A model generated the notes under the pieces. It saw only the letters and a list, made by a program, of their open reading frames with translations, was not told the DNA's origin and made no database searches. Position numbers and translations under genes: made by a program. Positions 33,674 to 43,000 of a stretch of DNA of 64,000 bases are shown in pieces. Numbering within the stretch: the stretch's first letter is position 1; the number at the start of each line of letters is the position of its first letter. This stretch comes from Salinibacterium sp. TMP30 (GTDB taxonomy: Bacteria; Actinomycetota; Actinomycetes; Actinomycetales; Microbacteriaceae). Where the stretch lies: assembly GCF_038397785.1 (NCBI RefSeq), contig NZ_CP151642.1:1488001-1552000 (forward strand). The letters are read 5' to 3'.

Positions 33674-34343
33674 TACCACTACTGCTCGCCGCCATTCCCC
33701 CAGCTTCGCCCAGTCTGTCTCGCTCGTCGCTGAACGCGAGATCACGGCGCGACTCCGCTCTAAAAGCTTCCTCATCACTACCGGCATCCTTCTGCTGCTT
33801 GTGCTCGGTGGGGTCATTGCGGGCGGCATCATGTCGAATACCTCCTCGACCACACCGGTGGCTGTCGTCAGTTCGGTGTCATCAGAACTGTCGAATGCCA
33901 CCGGGCTGTCGGTCACCGGCCAAGCCGAGCTCCTCTCTCTGCTTGGTGCACCGCTGCTCTGGTTCGTGGGGTTCTACATCATCGGCTTCATCCTGCTCGC
34001 TGCACTCTTCGCGGCGGTGGGCGCGATGGTTTCCCGCCAAGAAGATCTGGGATCAGCGATGACCCCGGTGACGATGCTCATCATGTTGCCGTACTTCGCC
34101 ATCATCTTCCTTAATGACAACCCTGTCGCACTCGCGGTGATGTCCTACATCCCGTTCTCGGCTCCCGTCGGGATGCCGATGCGGCTGTTCCTCGGTACCG
34201 CTGCCTGGTGGGAGCCACTCATCTCGCTCGTACTGCTGGTCGTGACCGCGGGGCTGGCCGTTCTGTTGGGCGCACGCATCTACAACAACTCGCGGCTCAA
34301 AGTCGGCACCCGAGTGAGTTGGGCTCAGGCCATCAAGGGCTAG
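33669..34343 (+). pseudogene. ABC-2 type permease remnant with internal deletion and ATT start
   Basis: The frame begins with ATT where the family starts ATG-AAT, with GAGAGG 7 bases upstream. The first part (SVSLVAEREITARLRSKSF plus one membrane helix) and the last part (GAPLLWFVGFYIIGF, AALFAAVGAMVSRQEDLGS, PFSAPVGMPMRLFLG) are typical NatB/YhaP-like permease sequence. They are joined at about residue 75, so roughly 200 residues, the large outer domain and two or three helices, appear missing. With the ATPase gene gone too, a working exporter is unlikely. Confidence 0.72.
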
Positions 34344-34361
34344 TACATCGCTGAGTCGCTC

Positions 34362-34399
34362 AGCGGCGTTGACACTGCACCGGCGGTGTCAACGCCGCT
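34362..34399. terminator. Bidirectional hairpin terminator
   Basis: A perfect 14-base-pair stem (AGCGGCGTTGACAC and its complement) with a 10-base loop lies between the convergent permease remnant and rimK. There is no long T-run, as usual in high-GC bacteria. Confidence 0.85.
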
Positions 34400-34406
34400 T
34401 TGGCGC

Positions 34407-35597
34407 CTAGTCTTCTGTCGTGGGCTGCGGTGGCAGCTTGCGCACCTTTGAGCGGCGACGACGCCGCGCGGGAATCATGGAGCGCATCTCTTCAAGCTTG
34501 CCAAAACAGAGCAGTCGGTCGTTGGCTTCGAGCACGGTACGCCGGCCAGGATTGGGCACAACGCTAGAGCCACGGTGCAAGGTGAGCACGGTGATGTCTT
34601 TCTCACCGAGACCCGATTCGCCAAGTTGCTTGCCCACAAATTCCGCATCGCTGTGAACAACAATTTCGGCGACGCCATACCCGGTCGACACGCTGAGGCG
34701 CTGGCGAACATCGATCTCGGGAAATGCGACCTGGTTGGCGATGTAGTCAATGATCGCGCCCGCAACATCCAGTCCCGTCGCCCGCTCAATGCCTTCAAGA
34801 CCTGGTGAGGAGTTGACCTCCATCACGAGGGGGCCATCTTTGCCCTCAAGCATGTCAACCCCCGCGACGCGCAGGCCCATGATTTGGGCGGCACGCACCG
34901 CGGCCCGGGTGTATTCAGGCGTGAGCTCGACCGCTTCGACATTCCCCCCGCGGTGCACGTTCGATCGGAACTCGTCCCCCACTGCCACTCGTCGCATCGC
35001 AGCGACCACACGGTCGCCAACAACGAGGGCGCGGATGTCACGACCCTTACTCTCCGAGATGAAACTCTGGATGAGCACATTCTGTTTTGTCGAATGCAAT
35101 GTCTCAATGATTGCCTTGGCAACCTGTGTATCCGGAGCCAGAATCACACCGATGCCTTGGGTACCCTCGAGCAGCTTGATTACGACGGGTGCACCGCCGA
35201 CGCGCTCGATGGCCATCTCGACATCCGCCCGGTTGTGCACAAACGTCGTCGCGGGCATGGCAATGTCGTGACGAGAAAGAATTTGCGTGGCACGCAACTT
35301 GTCGCGCGAATTCGTGATGCCGCTTGAGGTGTTCGGCGTGTAGACATCCATTTGTTCAAACTGGCGAACAACAGCCGTGCCGAAGTAGGTGATGGAGTTG
35401 CCGACACGGGGCAGGATGGCATCGTAATCTGAGAGCAACTTGCCGCGATATTGCAGGTCGGGTTCGTCCCCGGTCAGGTCAATCGCGAAGCGCAAAGTGT
35501 TCAACACTTTCACGTCGTGCCCCCGCTGCTGCGCGGCCGCTCGCAGCCGTTGAGTGGAGTAGGCCTGCGGGGCACGCGAGAGGATAGCGAGTTTCAT
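34407..35597 (-). CDS. rimK: RimK-type ATP-grasp glutamate ligase with C-terminal RCK_C domain
   Basis: 396 residues. The ATP-grasp domain (about 1-290) has RimK features: PRVGNSITYFGTAVVRQFE, VIKLLEGTQGIGVILA and a metal site VMEVNSSPGLEGIE. RimK adds glutamates to the C-terminus of ribosomal protein S6 in E. coli. About 100 extra C-terminal residues form an RCK_C/TrkA-C-like regulatory domain (AEIVVHSDAEFVGKQLGESG) and an Arg-rich tail. The start at 35597 follows a weak AGG. Divergent from the protease gene by only 24 bases. Confidence 0.9.
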   Translation of the reverse strand: MKLAILSRAPQAYSTQRLRAAAQQRGHDVKVLNTLRFAIDLTGDEPDLQYRGKLLSDYDAILPRVGNSITYFGTAVVRQFEQMDVYTPNTSSGITNSRDKLRATQILSRHDIAMPATTFVHNRADVEMAIERVGGAPVVIKLLEGTQGIGVILAPDTQVAKAIIETLHSTKQNVLIQSFISESKGRDIRALVVGDRVVAAMRRVAVGDEFRSNVHRGGNVEAVELTPEYTRAAVRAAQIMGLRVAGVDMLEGKDGPLVMEVNSSPGLEGIERATGLDVAGAIIDYIANQVAFPEIDVRQRLSVSTGYGVAEIVVHSDAEFVGKQLGESGLGEKDITVLTLHRGSSVVPNPGRRTVLEANDRLLCFGKLEEMRSMIPARRRRRSKVRKLPPQPTTED

Positions 35598-35621
35598 CAG
35601 ACGACCTGCCAAGATAAGGGG

Positions 35622-36104
35622 GTGATAGAACCTACCCATTCAAACACTATTGTCGGCTGGCGTGAGTGGGTTTCCCTCCCCGGTATTGGTGTGCCGTGGA
35701 TCAAGGCCAAGATCGACAGCGGCGCGCACAGTTCTGCTCTTCATGCGGATCACATCGAAGAGTTTGTGGGCGACGACGGCAACGAGTGGGTTCGTTTTCA
35801 TCTAAAACCGTGGCAGAATTCCGATGCAGATGCGGCAATTGTCGAGTGCGCGATACACGATCGTCGTGCCGTGCGAAGTTCGTCAGGTCATCGCGAAGAC
35901 CGCATCGCCGTGCTCATTGACGTTGAGCTGGGTGGTCACACCGTCGCCGCCGAAACCACTCTCACTAACCGCGATGAGATGGGGTTTCGGATGCTCGTCG
36001 GCCGCGAAGTTCTCAGCCAAGGGTTCCTGGTGGATTCCGACAAGTCGTTCCTCGGCGGGCGCGCACCGCGCGACATTCGGCGGCGCAATCAGGGGCGCGG
36101 CTGA
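35622..36104 (+). CDS. RimK-associated retropepsin-like/zinc protease (COG4067 family)
   Basis: About 160 residues. The family signature is GWREWVSLPGIGVPWIKAKI followed by DSGAHSSALHA, with FRMLVGREVL near the end. COG4067 proteins were called ATP-dependent zinc proteases, but the D-S-G motif and fold are those of single-domain aspartic proteases; those next to rimK are named RimB. They are thought to trim glutamylated ribosomal protein. GTG at 35622 is the most likely start but sits directly after AAGGGG, so a leaderless start is possible. Confidence 0.82.
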   Translation: MIEPTHSNTIVGWREWVSLPGIGVPWIKAKIDSGAHSSALHADHIEEFVGDDGNEWVRFHLKPWQNSDADAAIVECAIHDRRAVRSSSGHREDRIAVLIDVELGGHTVAAETTLTNRDEMGFRMLVGREVLSQGFLVDSDKSFLGGRAPRDIRRRNQGRG

Positions 36105-36169
36105 CGATCCTCGGTTGATCCTGAAACTCTACTGGTTGCGCTCTCAGAAGCACTGGTTATTGTGAAGAT

Positions 36170-37303
36170 ATGAGCATCGATATTCCGTCTTCAGAAGACT
36201 TCACCGAGCTGTCTCAGCAACGTAACGCGGGCAGCGTTTCCCTCTATGTGGCATCCGGAGCTGCAGGCGATCGTCCCCCTATCGCCCGCGATACGGAGGC
36301 CGCACGCTTGGCGCTACGTTCCGCCGCCACCGAAGCACTTGCCGAACTCGACACGATCGGCCTCGACAAGGCGGAACGTGACGCCATCAGTGAATCGCTG
36401 GACTCGCTTGATGGCGATCGCAACTTGTGGAGCACTCCTGCCCGCACAATCGCAGTTTTTGCCTCCCCGAAGTTCACCCGCGCTTTTGGGCTGAGAAATG
36501 AACTTCCCTCACACAGCGCCGTGGGTGGCCGGTTTGACCTCGGGCCGCTCCTGCGGGCAACCACGTTCGGGCACAGCGGCTACGTGTTGGCAATCACTGA
36601 AGGAGACGTGCGGCTGCTCTTCCTCAGCTCGGATGCGTCGAGCGAGCTGATCGAGCTTCCTACCCTTCCTGATGATGTCGCTCTGACGCTTGAAACGACA
36701 GAAACCGATGGCAGGTTTGACCGCCGCCGCGCAGACGGTGCCCTCGGGCCCAAGATCGAACAGCGCCGGTACTGTTCTGTTGTGCAAGAGGCCGTTCTCG
36801 ACGTCATTGGCAAGTCTGGCCTACCCCTTATTCTGTCGGCCGCTTCAGACTTGGAGCCCGCCTACCGGGAGGCGAACAGTTATCGAGGTCTGCTAGAGCA
36901 CGGCATCGATGCGAACCCCAGCTCACTGTCATTGGCGGAGTTGGAGAAGCGTGGCCGCGCCGTTCTGGAGCAACACTCAGAGGGCGAACTTGCGTCCTGG
37001 CGGGAAAGCTTCGGCACCAAACGGGCCAATGGTCTTGCTAGTTCCCAGTTGAGTGATGTCGCCCACGCGGCAACCGCCGGACTCGTTGATACGCTACTGT
37101 TCGATCTCGCCTCCACTGAAGAGGGAAGCATTGACGAGGGCGGTGTGCTCACCATTGCGCATGAACCTGGCCCCACCACGTATGGGCTTGTCGACGAGGT
37201 TGCGGTTCGTGTTCTGCGCGCCGGCGGCACTGTGAAGGCGGTGCGTCGGGAGGATCTCCCTGATGACAAGCCGGTAGCCGCTACGTTCCGCGGTAAGCCT
37301 TAG
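36170..37303 (+). CDS. Bacterial aeRF1-like (baeRF/Balon-type) protein, putative ribosome hibernation factor
   Basis: 377 residues. It resembles the bacterial relatives of archaeal release factor aeRF1: an N-terminal domain starting SVSLYVASG, a middle domain (FGHSGYVLAITEGDVRLLFL) and a C-terminal eRF1 domain-3-like part (LVDTLLFDLASTEEG, VLRAGGTVKAVRREDL). The GGQ tripeptide of true release factors is absent. Characterised relatives such as Balon bind resting ribosomes. Which subfamily this is needs a profile search. Next to rimK and its protease. Confidence 0.75.
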   Translation: MSIDIPSSEDFTELSQQRNAGSVSLYVASGAAGDRPPIARDTEAARLALRSAATEALAELDTIGLDKAERDAISESLDSLDGDRNLWSTPARTIAVFASPKFTRAFGLRNELPSHSAVGGRFDLGPLLRATTFGHSGYVLAITEGDVRLLFLSSDASSELIELPTLPDDVALTLETTETDGRFDRRRADGALGPKIEQRRYCSVVQEAVLDVIGKSGLPLILSAASDLEPAYREANSYRGLLEHGIDANPSSLSLAELEKRGRAVLEQHSEGELASWRESFGTKRANGLASSQLSDVAHAATAGLVDTLLFDLASTEEGSIDEGGVLTIAHEPGPTTYGLVDEVAVRVLRAGGTVKAVRREDLPDDKPVAATFRGKP

Positions 37304-37319
37304 TCGGTTCCAGCTGTTC

Positions 37320-37358
37320 GTGATTGCGGGATGCGGGGTGCCGGGTGCCGGGCATCCG
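37320..37358. terminator. GC-rich hairpin between convergent genes
   Basis: GGATGC and GCATCC arms enclose a loop with the tandem GGTGCCG repeat, in the 56-base gap between the aeRF1-like gene and the PLP lyase. Probably a terminator; the stem is short with a bulge. Confidence 0.45.
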
Positions 37359-37359
37359 C

Positions 37360-38487
37360 TTAGGGAGCTTTCGGGTTTGCAGCCCTGCCCTCGGTACTCA
37401 GCAACACGACGACCGCATCGTCGGTGATGCCGAGTTCTGCCCGGCGATCGGGGTCGATGAGCACTGCTCGGGCACCCGCCAGAGTTGAGGCTCCGCACGG
37501 CCCAGAGTCGACACCGTGGCTCGCGAGATCGTGTACCGCTGCGAGTGCCTCCGAATCGGTAACAGTAACGGATGCGTCGAGCCCCGCCAGCAGGATCGGC
37601 CACGCAAGTTCTGAGACGGTGCCGCAGTTCAGGCCTGTCATCACGGTGTCGGCGGTAGAGACGGGCGTGATTCGACCGGCACGCAGCGAGGTCGTTACGG
37701 AGGACGCTGTGTCGGGTTCAACGGAGAGCACTGATGGCGTGTGTTCTGTGGAGCGGTAGTGCCTGAGAGCTGCTTGAGCGAACGATCCGACCCCGGAGGG
37801 GACGACGATAAGGTCGAGACGCTCGATCCCAGCACTGCGCAGTTGTTCGTCAATTTCGGCGAACAAGGTGTCATAGCCATCGACGACCCACTGAGGGATC
37901 TCCTCATACCCCCTCCACGAGGAGTCTTGGATCAGCACCGCGTCGCCAACGGTGGCGTTTCTGGCGTACTTAACAACATCGTCGTAGGGCACACTAAGTT
38001 CAATCAGCGTCGCGCCTTCCGAACGAATCGCATCCATCGCGGCCCGAGATACCTCTGCGGGCACATAGATAGTGGCGGGCAGCCCAAGCAAGTTCGCGAC
38101 GTGGGCCACGGCCCGGCCATGATTACCGTCTGTCGCCGCAGCAAGCGACAGCGCAGAGTCAGCGCCGAGGCGTTTGCGAAGCTCGTCGAGCGAGTAGGCA
38201 ACGCCAGGAGCACCCAACCGGGCTGACAGCGCGCGGGAGATCGCGTAGGAGGCACCCAGAATCTTAAACGCCGGCAAACCGAGACGCTGCGATTCGTCCT
38301 TAACGAAAACTGCCCCGACCTTCAGTATTGCTGCCGCTTCCGGCAGCGGAGTAAGGGGCGTCGGAGCGTAGCCGGGCAGGGAGTTGTGAAACTCGCGCAT
38401 GTCTAAACGCACGGGCTCGGTGCGCCATGAGCGCGCGGCCGGGTTCGAGTACCAGCCTGCTGTGCTGTCAGATGTTGAGGTGACCAT
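37360..38487 (-). CDS. Diaminopropionate ammonia-lyase-like PLP enzyme
   Basis: 375 residues, fold-type II PLP enzyme. KDESQRLGLPAFKILGASYA is the diaminopropionate ammonia-lyase signature, with the Schiff-base Lys in AFKILG. The phosphate-binding loop is VPSGVGSFAQA. These enzymes convert 2,3-diaminopropionate to pyruvate and two ammonia. A related Ser/Thr dehydratase activity is possible. Alone on its strand between two convergent or tandem units. Confidence 0.88.
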   Translation of the reverse strand: MVTSTSDSTAGWYSNPAARSWRTEPVRLDMREFHNSLPGYAPTPLTPLPEAAAILKVGAVFVKDESQRLGLPAFKILGASYAISRALSARLGAPGVAYSLDELRKRLGADSALSLAAATDGNHGRAVAHVANLLGLPATIYVPAEVSRAAMDAIRSEGATLIELSVPYDDVVKYARNATVGDAVLIQDSSWRGYEEIPQWVVDGYDTLFAEIDEQLRSAGIERLDLIVVPSGVGSFAQAALRHYRSTEHTPSVLSVEPDTASSVTTSLRAGRITPVSTADTVMTGLNCGTVSELAWPILLAGLDASVTVTDSEALAAVHDLASHGVDSGPCGASTLAGARAVLIDPDRRAELGITDDAVVVLLSTEGRAANPKAP

Positions 38488-38540
38488 GGGGCGAGCCTAG
38501 ATCCTCTGGCCGCGCGGAGATAGTGTCACCCTCTCCTGTT

Positions 38541-38568
38541 GCCGGGTGGGCTATGCCGGGTGGGCTAT
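38541..38568. repeat. 14-base tandem duplication at a gene end
   Basis: GCCGGGTGGGCTAT occurs twice head to tail (38541-38554 and 38555-38568). The second copy contains the stop codon of the methyltransferase gene. Looks like a replication-slippage duplication. Confidence 0.8.
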
Positions 38569-39209
38569 GCCGCGGTACGGCTCACCTTCACCACGACATC
38601 GTGAACAATCTCAACGCCCTCTGCGCTCGTCACGTGTCGCGAGCGTGGCTCGGCGATCTCAATCCGCAGCATCTCGTCCTTGATCACATCGAGCACATCA
38701 TCTGCGCTGTACATCAACTCAGCCAGGTGCGCCCGGTTGTGGGAACCTTCATCGGTATCGGAGGCGTCATGGCCGACGATGAGCAGAGTCCCCCGGGGTG
38801 CGACAGCGGCCGCAAGAGACCGAAACAGGGTAGCGATGATCGGTTTAGAGAGATGCATAAACTGCACCGAAACTAGGTCGAAAGACCGAGGCTCTGGGGC
38901 CCACATGGTCACGTCGTGCTGCTGCCAGTCGATTCGGGCCGCCGCGGCCGGATCGACGCATTCTGCATGAGCGCGCGCTTTGTCGAGAGCGTTCGTAGCG
39001 ATATCGACACCAGTGACCTGCCATCCCTGTTGTGCAAGCCACAAGGCATCCGCCCCTTCGCCACACCCAATGTCGAGGGCGCGACCCGGCGTCAGCCCGG
39101 TGGCCTCAGTGACAAGCACGGGATTCGGGTTGCCGCTCCACGAGAGACTCTTGGCCGCGTAACGATCTTCCCAAAACTCTCGGTCGGCGCGATTCTCATC
39201 GTTGCCCAT
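38565..39209 (-). CDS. SAM-dependent methyltransferase, class I
   Basis: 214 residues. Motif I is ALDIGCGEGADALWLA, motif II is VTGVDIATNALDKA. It starts DREFWEDRYAAKSLSWSGNP, as in the TehB-like/thiol methyltransferase group. Substrate unknown. Its ATG overlaps the TGA of a 26-codon mini-ORF (TGATG), which in turn overlaps the DUF427 stop, so all three are one coupled operon. Confidence 0.9.
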   Translation of the reverse strand: MGNDENRADREFWEDRYAAKSLSWSGNPNPVLVTEATGLTPGRALDIGCGEGADALWLAQQGWQVTGVDIATNALDKARAHAECVDPAAAARIDWQQHDVTMWAPEPRSFDLVSVQFMHLSKPIIATLFRSLAAAVAPRGTLLIVGHDASDTDEGSHNRAHLAELMYSADDVLDVIKDEMLRIEIAEPRSRHVTSAEGVEIVHDVVVKVSRTAA

Positions 39210-39289
39210 CAGCGCTTCTTCCCGTATTTGCGACGGCCGTCAACGCGCGCTATGACCGTGTTCCCTCTGCTGTCGATGACCGAGTTCAC
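39209..39289 (-). CDS. 26-residue basic mini-ORF coupled to both neighbours
   Basis: The GTG start overlaps the DUF427 stop (GTGA) and its TGA overlaps the methyltransferase ATG (TGATG). The peptide has a VIDSRGNTVIARVDGRRKYG core and a KKR end. It either is a true micro-protein or a translational bridge that carries ribosomes from one gene to the next. No homologue known to me. Confidence 0.4.
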   Translation of the reverse strand: MNSVIDSRGNTVIARVDGRRKYGKKR

Positions 39290-39813
39290 CAGCCGCTGGT
39301 ACCCGGGCCACCCTTAAACGGCCCGACGAGCTGAGATGTCATCCATCCACCGTAGAAGTCCCCTGCTTGGGAGGTCACGAGTTCCCCGTCGACTTCGCAC
39401 GAGTCCATCTGGCCGGGGTAGAGCGCAACGCGCGTGCCCAACTCTTCAAAGCCACGGGTCGGCGCCGGGTAGGTCCACCCGGCACGAGCAGCGACCACTC
39501 CCCCGGCGACAACATCAAAATAGTGCGCCTGTCCCTTGAACTCGCAGAAGCTGGTGCCCGACACAGGCACAAGCACACCGGCCGGGAACGCAGCTATCGG
39601 TAGGTAATAGACGGGCGGATGGCTCGTCTCCAGAACACGCACGGCATCCGTGGTGTCGGCGATCACCTGCCCCCCGAGCTTCACGACTACGCGTTCGTTC
39701 CGCGGCTCTACCCGGGGCGGACGTGGGTAGTCCCACACCGATTCTTGCCCTGCCTTCGGTGTGATCGGGGTGGGGCGTCGCAGGGAACGAGGAAAACCGG
39801 GTTCGGGAGTCAT
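39286..39813 (-). CDS. DUF427-domain protein
   Basis: 175 residues. The DUF427 beta-rich fold is recognised by YYLPIAAFPAGVLVPVSGTS, CEFKGQAHYFDV and WTYPAPTRGFEEL. Function unknown; the domain is common in actinobacteria. ATG at 39813 after GGGAGC. First gene of the coupled operon with the mini-ORF and methyltransferase; divergent from the DUF11 surface protein. Confidence 0.9.
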   Translation of the reverse strand: MTPEPGFPRSLRRPTPITPKAGQESVWDYPRPPRVEPRNERVVVKLGGQVIADTTDAVRVLETSHPPVYYLPIAAFPAGVLVPVSGTSFCEFKGQAHYFDVVAGGVVAARAGWTYPAPTRGFEELGTRVALYPGQMDSCEVDGELVTSQAGDFYGGWMTSQLVGPFKGGPGTSGW

Positions 39814-40058
39814 GCTCCCATAGTGCAACGACCCGCTGGGATGCCGCTGCAAATACTGGCTCAAGGATTTGTTCTCGCAGCCCAATTTTGATGCCAGCGT
39901 GACGGCGAAGCGCGCTCATCACCCTGCCCTGTGACGACGCAACCGCTATATGTGCGCGTTGAAGGTATGCTTCGGTCAACTCCCTACGTCAAAGTTCGAA
40001 GTAGGGTGCCCAGAGCAGTCATGCTCTCAACCGAACATTGTTCAGAGGCGGGGGCTTC
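39814..40058. other. Intergenic region between divergent DUF427 and DUF11 genes
   Basis: 245 bases with no supported ORF. It must contain both promoters. I see no clear palindrome. Confidence 0.4.
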
Positions 40059-43000
40059 GTGCGTGTAAGCGGGAATCTCGCAAAGCGTGTTGTGCCGGGT
40101 GCGTTTCTCCTAACCACGGTTCTCGTCGCTGGGATAGTGATTGCCCCTGTCTCGTCACCCCAGGCCGCGGCAGCGCCCCCTCCCACTTCCGGTTCGCTGA
40201 TCGTCAACGAAAGCTTCACCGGAGCGACGCTGACAGACACCGCTTGGACCGGTCTCGAGGCTGCCTGCCTCACGGGTGCCCCCTCAGGGTCGCCTCCGAG
40301 CACAACAGTCAACGACTGCAGCTCTTCACAGAGCGGTCCTATACCAACCCTCGGCGCAACCCCCGGATATCTGCAGCTAACCGACACCACGACAAGGACA
40401 AACGGGACGCTTCTGTACAACCGCTCGATTCCAGCATCAGCGGGGATCTCGGTGGTGTTCGAGCAATACCAGTACGGCGGCGGCGGTGCGGACGGCATCG
40501 GTTTCTTCATCGTCGATGGGGCAACCAACCTGACCCAGGGAGGCGGTACCGGCGGCAGCCTTGGCTACTCGCAGCGCTACACCACAGCGGGCATCCGCGG
40601 AGGCTATATCGGCGTTGGTTTAGATACTTTTGGCAACTTTTACGCCGACGGAGAGGGGAAAGGCGCAAACTGTCCGGTCGGGCAACGCTCACCCAGCACC
40701 GCCTCCGGTTCGGTAGGCGCCAATGTCGTGACTCTGCGTGGCCCCGGCAACGGCACGAACGGGTACTGCTACCAAGCATCAACAACCGACCCTGCGAGCG
40801 ACCCAAACAAACCGACCTCGACGTTGCCCGGGAACCTGCGCGCGCCAACTGGTACAACCGATCCAGCGCTCGCCAAACGGCTCATCAATGTTCAAATCAC
40901 ACCGGCGCCGAGCCCTCGCGTGATCGTGCAGATTGATTTTGGAACCGGTAATGGCTGGCAGGAAGTGCTAAATCATCCGGCGCCCGCGAATACCCCCAAC
41001 ACCTACAAGTTCGGTTTTGCTGGTGCTACCGGTGGGGTAACTGACGTGCACTTGCTGCGCAATGTGGTTGTCCGAACCATCCAGCCACTGGCCAACCTGA
41101 ACATCACGAAGCAGATTGACCGTAGAGGAGCGTCACTGCCCGCTGTCATCACCGCGGGCACCCAGATCCCGTACCAATATGTCGTTACCAATGTTGGGCT
41201 CGTGCCAGTGGACACTCTGACAGTGGCCGACAACAAGATTGCTACCGTGAGCTGCGATGCCACGACCCTGCCTCCAGCGCCCGCTCCCACTGCATCAACA
41301 GTGTGCCATGGCACCTATACCGTGACTCCGTCAGATGTCGTCGCTGGATTGGTCACTAATACCGTACAAGCGACAGGTTTGGACCCAAGCAACGCAACGA
41401 TCACCTCTAACGTCGACACGATAACTGTGCAGTTGGTATCACGACTCACACTCACCAAGGCAGTCACAACTGCAGCCCCGTATGTCGTAGGACAACAGGT
41501 CGATTACAGCTACACGGTGACAAACACTGGCGGATCCACCGTGTCCAATATCGCGGTCACAGACAATCGCGCTGCCGGCGGCAAAGTGACCTGCGACGCA
41601 ACGAATCTTGACCCGGGTCAGACCGCAAACTGTGCGCTGACGACAACGGTACTGGCCAGCTTCCTCTCGGCTGCCGGAAGTCTGCTCAACACAGCGTCAG
41701 CCGCAGGGGTAACAACGCTCGGCCAGTCGGTCACCTCCAACCAAGCACAGGCAAGTATCCAAGTCGGAACCGACGTTAGGGTGACCAAGACCGTTACCAA
41801 CGCCTCCCCGCAGGTTGGCCAACAGGTGACCTTCACGGTCACCGGAACCAATATTGGGCCCGCTGTTGCGACCAGCGTTGTGATCAACGATTTGCTTCCC
41901 ACCGGGCTCGGGTTGGTGTCCGCGACCGCATCCACAGGCGCCTACGACTCCGCGACCGGCAACTGGACAATCCCTAGCCTGGCGGTCGCCTCGCCGCCGG
42001 CCACCCTTACCGTGGTAGCAACTGTGGACACCGCCAGAGTACTCACTAATGCGGCGACACTCGTCACACTGCAACAGCCCGATACAAATCCGGCCAACAA
42101 CACCGCATCAGTGAGCCTCAACCCCGTAGTTGCTACGACGGATATCGCCGTGAACATCTTCGTCGACTCGCCATCAATTCGCGTCGGGAAAACAGCCAAC
42201 TTCACCATTTCGGCCACCAACAATGGCCCCCAACCAGCGACCAACGTGACGATCGCGAACACGCTGCCGAGCCGACTCCAACTCATTTCAACTTCTGGGG
42301 CCTACAACGCAACCAGCGGAATCTGGACTGTGGGCAACCTCGCTGTGGGACAAACGGTTTCAGTGAACTTAGAGGTGCGAGCTACCGACGTGGGCTCGTT
42401 CCAGAACACTGCCGGGCTGGCCACCGTTTCACCGCAGGATGTCAACCAGTCCAACGACGTTGATCGTGCAATCCTCACCGTCACTGCGTCGATCGCCGAC
42501 CTGCAGATCGTAAAATCTATTCTGTCTGGCACCGAGGGCGTGGTCGTTGGAGACTTCGTAACGTACGTCGCCACGGTCACGAACGCGGGTCCGGACGTCG
42601 TACCCGACGCTTTTGCCTCGGAAACTCAAATCGATGGTCTCGCGTTCCAGACCCAAGACATAACATCGACTAACCCATCGCAGGGCACAGTAGATTCGAC
42701 CGGTCTGACGTGGAATATTGGCTCCTTGGCACCCGGAGAATCCGCAACCTTCACAGTGCGCGCTCAGGTGCTGACTGTCGGAACTAAGCTCAGCGTATCG
42801 ACCGTCAGCTCAGCCACTGTTGACGACCCTGATCAGAGTAACAATACCGACATCGCCTCCTTCAGCACCGGACCGGCTGTGCTTGACCTCAGCCTCACGA
42901 AGACTCGGCTTGGGCCTGCAGAGGTGAATGTGGGGCAGTCGGTGAGCTTCACCATCGACGTGACGAACGATGGTCCCGCCGCCGCGACCGACGTAGCGAT

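Noticed and set aside
39950-40936. A 328-codon ORF at the start of the DUF11 gene
   Set aside because: Out-of-frame shadow of the lectin-like domain, rich in Arg and Cys.
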